Below are positions 7,300 through 9,106 of a stretch of 9,106 nucleotides of DNA, piece by piece. This DNA comes from Balneolaceae bacterium (GTDB lineage: Bacteria > Bacteroidota > Rhodothermia > Balneolales > Balneolaceae). The notes below the pieces were generated by a model. It did not search any database. It saw only the letters and a list, made by a program, of their open reading frames with translations, and was not told where the DNA came from. Within the stretch, counting starts at the first letter, position 1, and each line of letters starts with the position of its first letter. Made by a program: the position numbers and the translations under genes. Location: assembly GCA_021767245.1 (NCBI GenBank), contig JAASTO010000096.1, positions 1-9,106 of the forward strand. The letters are read 5' to 3'.

Positions 7300-9106
7300 T
7301 TAATTTCCATGAACCAGCTGAACGGCTTCCTCACCCAGTACTTCACGTAATCCTCTGAGTAATTCGTCGTTCGGTTCAACCACAAAGTTCCTCACATTCA
7401 TGCGGATAGGGGCATTAGCTTCTTCGCTATGAATCTGCAAACGCACCTGCGAACTGCCCTTATTCAGCGAAAACAAGGTCTCAACTCGCTTCAGATCATT
7501 TTTGTCTATATCCGAGGTTTTCAGGTCGATCTTGATATTCAGCTGCTCCTGATATTTTTCGCGCAGATTTTCTACCCGTTCAAAGCTGTTGGCGATCACT
7601 TTCGGTTCACCCCCTCGTTTATCCACCACGCCATCCACATATAACACATTGTCTGTTTGCAGGAGATTTGCATATTGATCATAGGTCTTGCTGAAGGCGA
7701 TCACTTCTGAGGAGCTGTTCAGGTCTTCCATCTGAAGGAATGCAAAGGGTCGGCCTTTTTTATCGGTTACCCGTTTGATGCCGGTGATAATGGCAATAAA
7801 CTTAATACTGCCCCTGTCTGAAATTCGTTGCATAACCTCATCACTCAGGTTTTGTTTACCAAATAACCGGATCTCTTCCTTAAACCGGCTCAGTGGGTGT
7901 CCACTCAGGTAGAGTCCGATCAGATCCCGTTCCTTATTCAACCGTTCGATCTGCGACCACGGTACGATCTCCCGTAATTTTGGTTCCTGTGAACCGGGGC
8001 CTCCGCTGTCTCCACCAAACAAATTCCCCTGATTCAGGCGTATCTCCTCTTGCTTACGCACCGCATAGGATAAGATATCTTCTATGGATTCATGGAGCTG
8101 TGCCCGATTATTGTTCAGTGAATCAAATGCACCTGCTATGATCAGACTTTCGAATGTTTTTCGGTTGCAAACTCTAAGATCGACCCTTGTGGCAAAATCA
8201 AAGATAGAAGTGAAATCACCATTTCCTTCACGTTCTTCCACAATATGCTGAATAGCTGAAGATCCTACTCCTTTTATGGCCGACATGCCATATTGAACCC
8301 TTCCCTCTTTGGCCCGGAATTTACCACGGGCTGTGTTGATATTTGGCGGGTCGACCGGAATATTCATTCGCTGACACTCTTCAATAAAGGAAGCGATCTT
8401 TTTTACATCGCTCATGTTGTGCGTCATCACGGCCGCCATGTACTCAGCCGGGTAATTGGCTTTGAAATACATGGTGTGATAAGCCACTACCGAATAAGCC
8501 GCGGAATGAGATTTGTTAAACCCGTATCCGGCGAACATCGCCATTTTATCAAAAACGGCTTTGGCTGTGGCTTCATCATAGCCTTTTTCTACAGCCTGAC
8601 TCACAAACTTTTTCTCTTCCGGTGGCAGCAATTCGGGTTTCTTTTTACCCATGATCCGGCGAAGCACATCCGCTTCTCCCAGTGAGTAACCACCCATGCG
8701 CTGTGCCACTTTCATGATCTGCTCCTGATAGATCATGATACCGAAGGTCGGTTCCAGAATATCTTTCAGGTCATCGTGATCGTACTCAACTTTTTCGCGG
8801 CCGTGCTTTCGTTCAATATAATCCGGTATGAACTGCATAGGACCCGGTCGGTACAGGGCATTCATCGCGATAAGATCATTGATGCCCGTTGGTTTCAGGT
8901 TACGTAAGTGTTTACGCATCCCTTCACTCTCAAACTGAAACGTACCAAGGGTGCCCCCCTGCTGGTAGAGCTTGTAGGTTTTATCATCATCCAGGGGAAT
9001 ATCATCCAGATTGTATTCCTTACCGTAATTTTCTTTCACATACCCGATAGCGGTTTTCAAAATAGACAGGGTTTTTAACCCGAGGAAGTCCATTTTAAGC
9101 ATACCG
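7300..9106 (-). CDS. dnaE: DNA polymerase III subunit alpha, C-terminal part (5' end outside window)
   Basis: Catalytic subunit of the replicative DNA polymerase. About 601 residues are visible, roughly the second half of a protein usually about 1150-1200 long; the frame stays open to the window edge. The visible part starts in the palm at GMLKMDFLGLKT, whose aspartate corresponds to catalytic D555 of E. coli. The other two catalytic aspartates lie outside. Counting from the first visible Met, the fingers region follows (about 45-245, with LYRPGP, MIYQEQ and GYGFNKSHSAAY). Then come a helix-hairpin-helix DNA-binding region (about 271-292, AIKGVG), a canonical sliding-clamp binding motif QGNLF at 358-362 (bases 8017-8031), and an OB fold (about 433-505). 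The C-terminal region ends in QLVHGN. This is the DnaE type, not PolC, which has a different domain order. No disruption is seen. Confidence 0.97.
   Translation of the reverse strand, partial: GMLKMDFLGLKTLSILKTAIGYVKENYGKEYNLDDIPLDDDKTYKLYQQGGTLGTFQFESEGMRKHLRNLKPTGINDLIAMNALYRPGPMQFIPDYIERKHGREKVEYDHDDLKDILEPTFGIMIYQEQIMKVAQRMGGYSLGEADVLRRIMGKKKPELLPPEEKKFVSQAVEKGYDEATAKAVFDKMAMFAGYGFNKSHSAAYSVVAYHTMYFKANYPAEYMAAVMTHNMSDVKKIASFIEECQRMNIPVDPPNINTARGKFRAKEGRVQYGMSAIKGVGSSAIQHIVEEREGNGDFTSIFDFATRVDLRVCNRKTFESLIIAGAFDSLNNNRAQLHESIEDILSYAVRKQEEIRLNQGNLFGGDSGGPGSQEPKLREIVPWSQIERLNKERDLIGLYLSGHPLSRFKEEIRLFGKQNLSDEVMQRISDRGSIKFIAIITGIKRVTDKKGRPFAFLQMEDLNSSSEVIAFSKTYDQYANLLQTDNVLYVDGVVDKRGGEPKVIANSFERVENLREKYQEQLNIKIDLKTSDIDKNDLKRVETLFSLNKGSSQVRLQIHSEEANAPIRMNVRNFVVEPNDELLRGLREVLGEEAVQLVHGN

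Noticed and set aside
8293..8685. 130-codon open frame on the + strand inside dnaE
   Set aside because: It lies fully antisense to a strongly conserved part of dnaE, and its translation shows no recognisable domain; a shadow of the real gene.
1..9106. Frequent GATC tetramers, suggesting Dam-type methylation or a special marker
   Set aside because: Most fall in coding sequence where ATC isoleucine codons follow a codon ending in G, or in GATC-containing Asp/Ile pairs; codon preference explains them without a methylation system.
1..9106. Search for mobile elements, CRISPR arrays, tRNA or rRNA genes, or a defence system
   Set aside because: No transposase or integrase, no regularly spaced repeats, no cloverleaf or rRNA sequence was seen; gene spacing is tight and all genes belong to common families.

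Overview
This window looks like ordinary chromosome from a Gram-negative bacterium. A complete tripartite RND efflux operon with a periplasmic adaptor and a TolC-type outer-membrane channel requires two membranes. Only one gene start (the pump) has a clear Shine-Dalgarno sequence. Base composition is moderate, and I see no transposase, integrase, phage or CRISPR signature. The protein style and weak ribosome binding sites would fit the Bacteroidota/Balneolota/Rhodothermota group, but that placement is an impression from sequence style, not a demonstrated result.

Layout. At the left edge, on the + strand, is the C-terminal half of a hexameric glutamate dehydrogenase (1-687, cut by the window). 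Three bases later comes a small RsbW-type GHKL ATPase, an anti-sigma-factor kinase-like protein (691-1095). This pair converges on a three-gene operon on the - strand, transcribed adaptor (5569-6648), RND pump (2468-5572), TolC-like channel (1119-2471). Both junctions are ATGA overlaps, so translation is probably coupled. Further right on the - strand are thioredoxin (6808-7134) and the C-terminal half of the DNA polymerase III alpha subunit (7300-9106, cut by the window).

How it works together. The efflux operon encodes all parts of one export machine: proton-driven pump, adaptor and outer-membrane exit duct. The key proton-relay residues of the pump are intact, so it should be functional; its substrate cannot be read from sequence. 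A strong intrinsic terminator directly after thioredoxin separates dnaE/trxA from the efflux operon. The 100 or so bases after it must therefore hold the efflux promoter, and they contain a perfect 16-bp palindrome that is the best candidate for an operator. No regulator gene lies beside the operon within the window. Thioredoxin and dnaE are housekeeping genes with all expected residues in the visible parts.

I do not see a previously undescribed system here. The points most worth a second look are the palindrome upstream of the efflux operon, the orphan RsbW-like kinase tied to glutamate dehydrogenase, and the dnaE-trxA adjacency.
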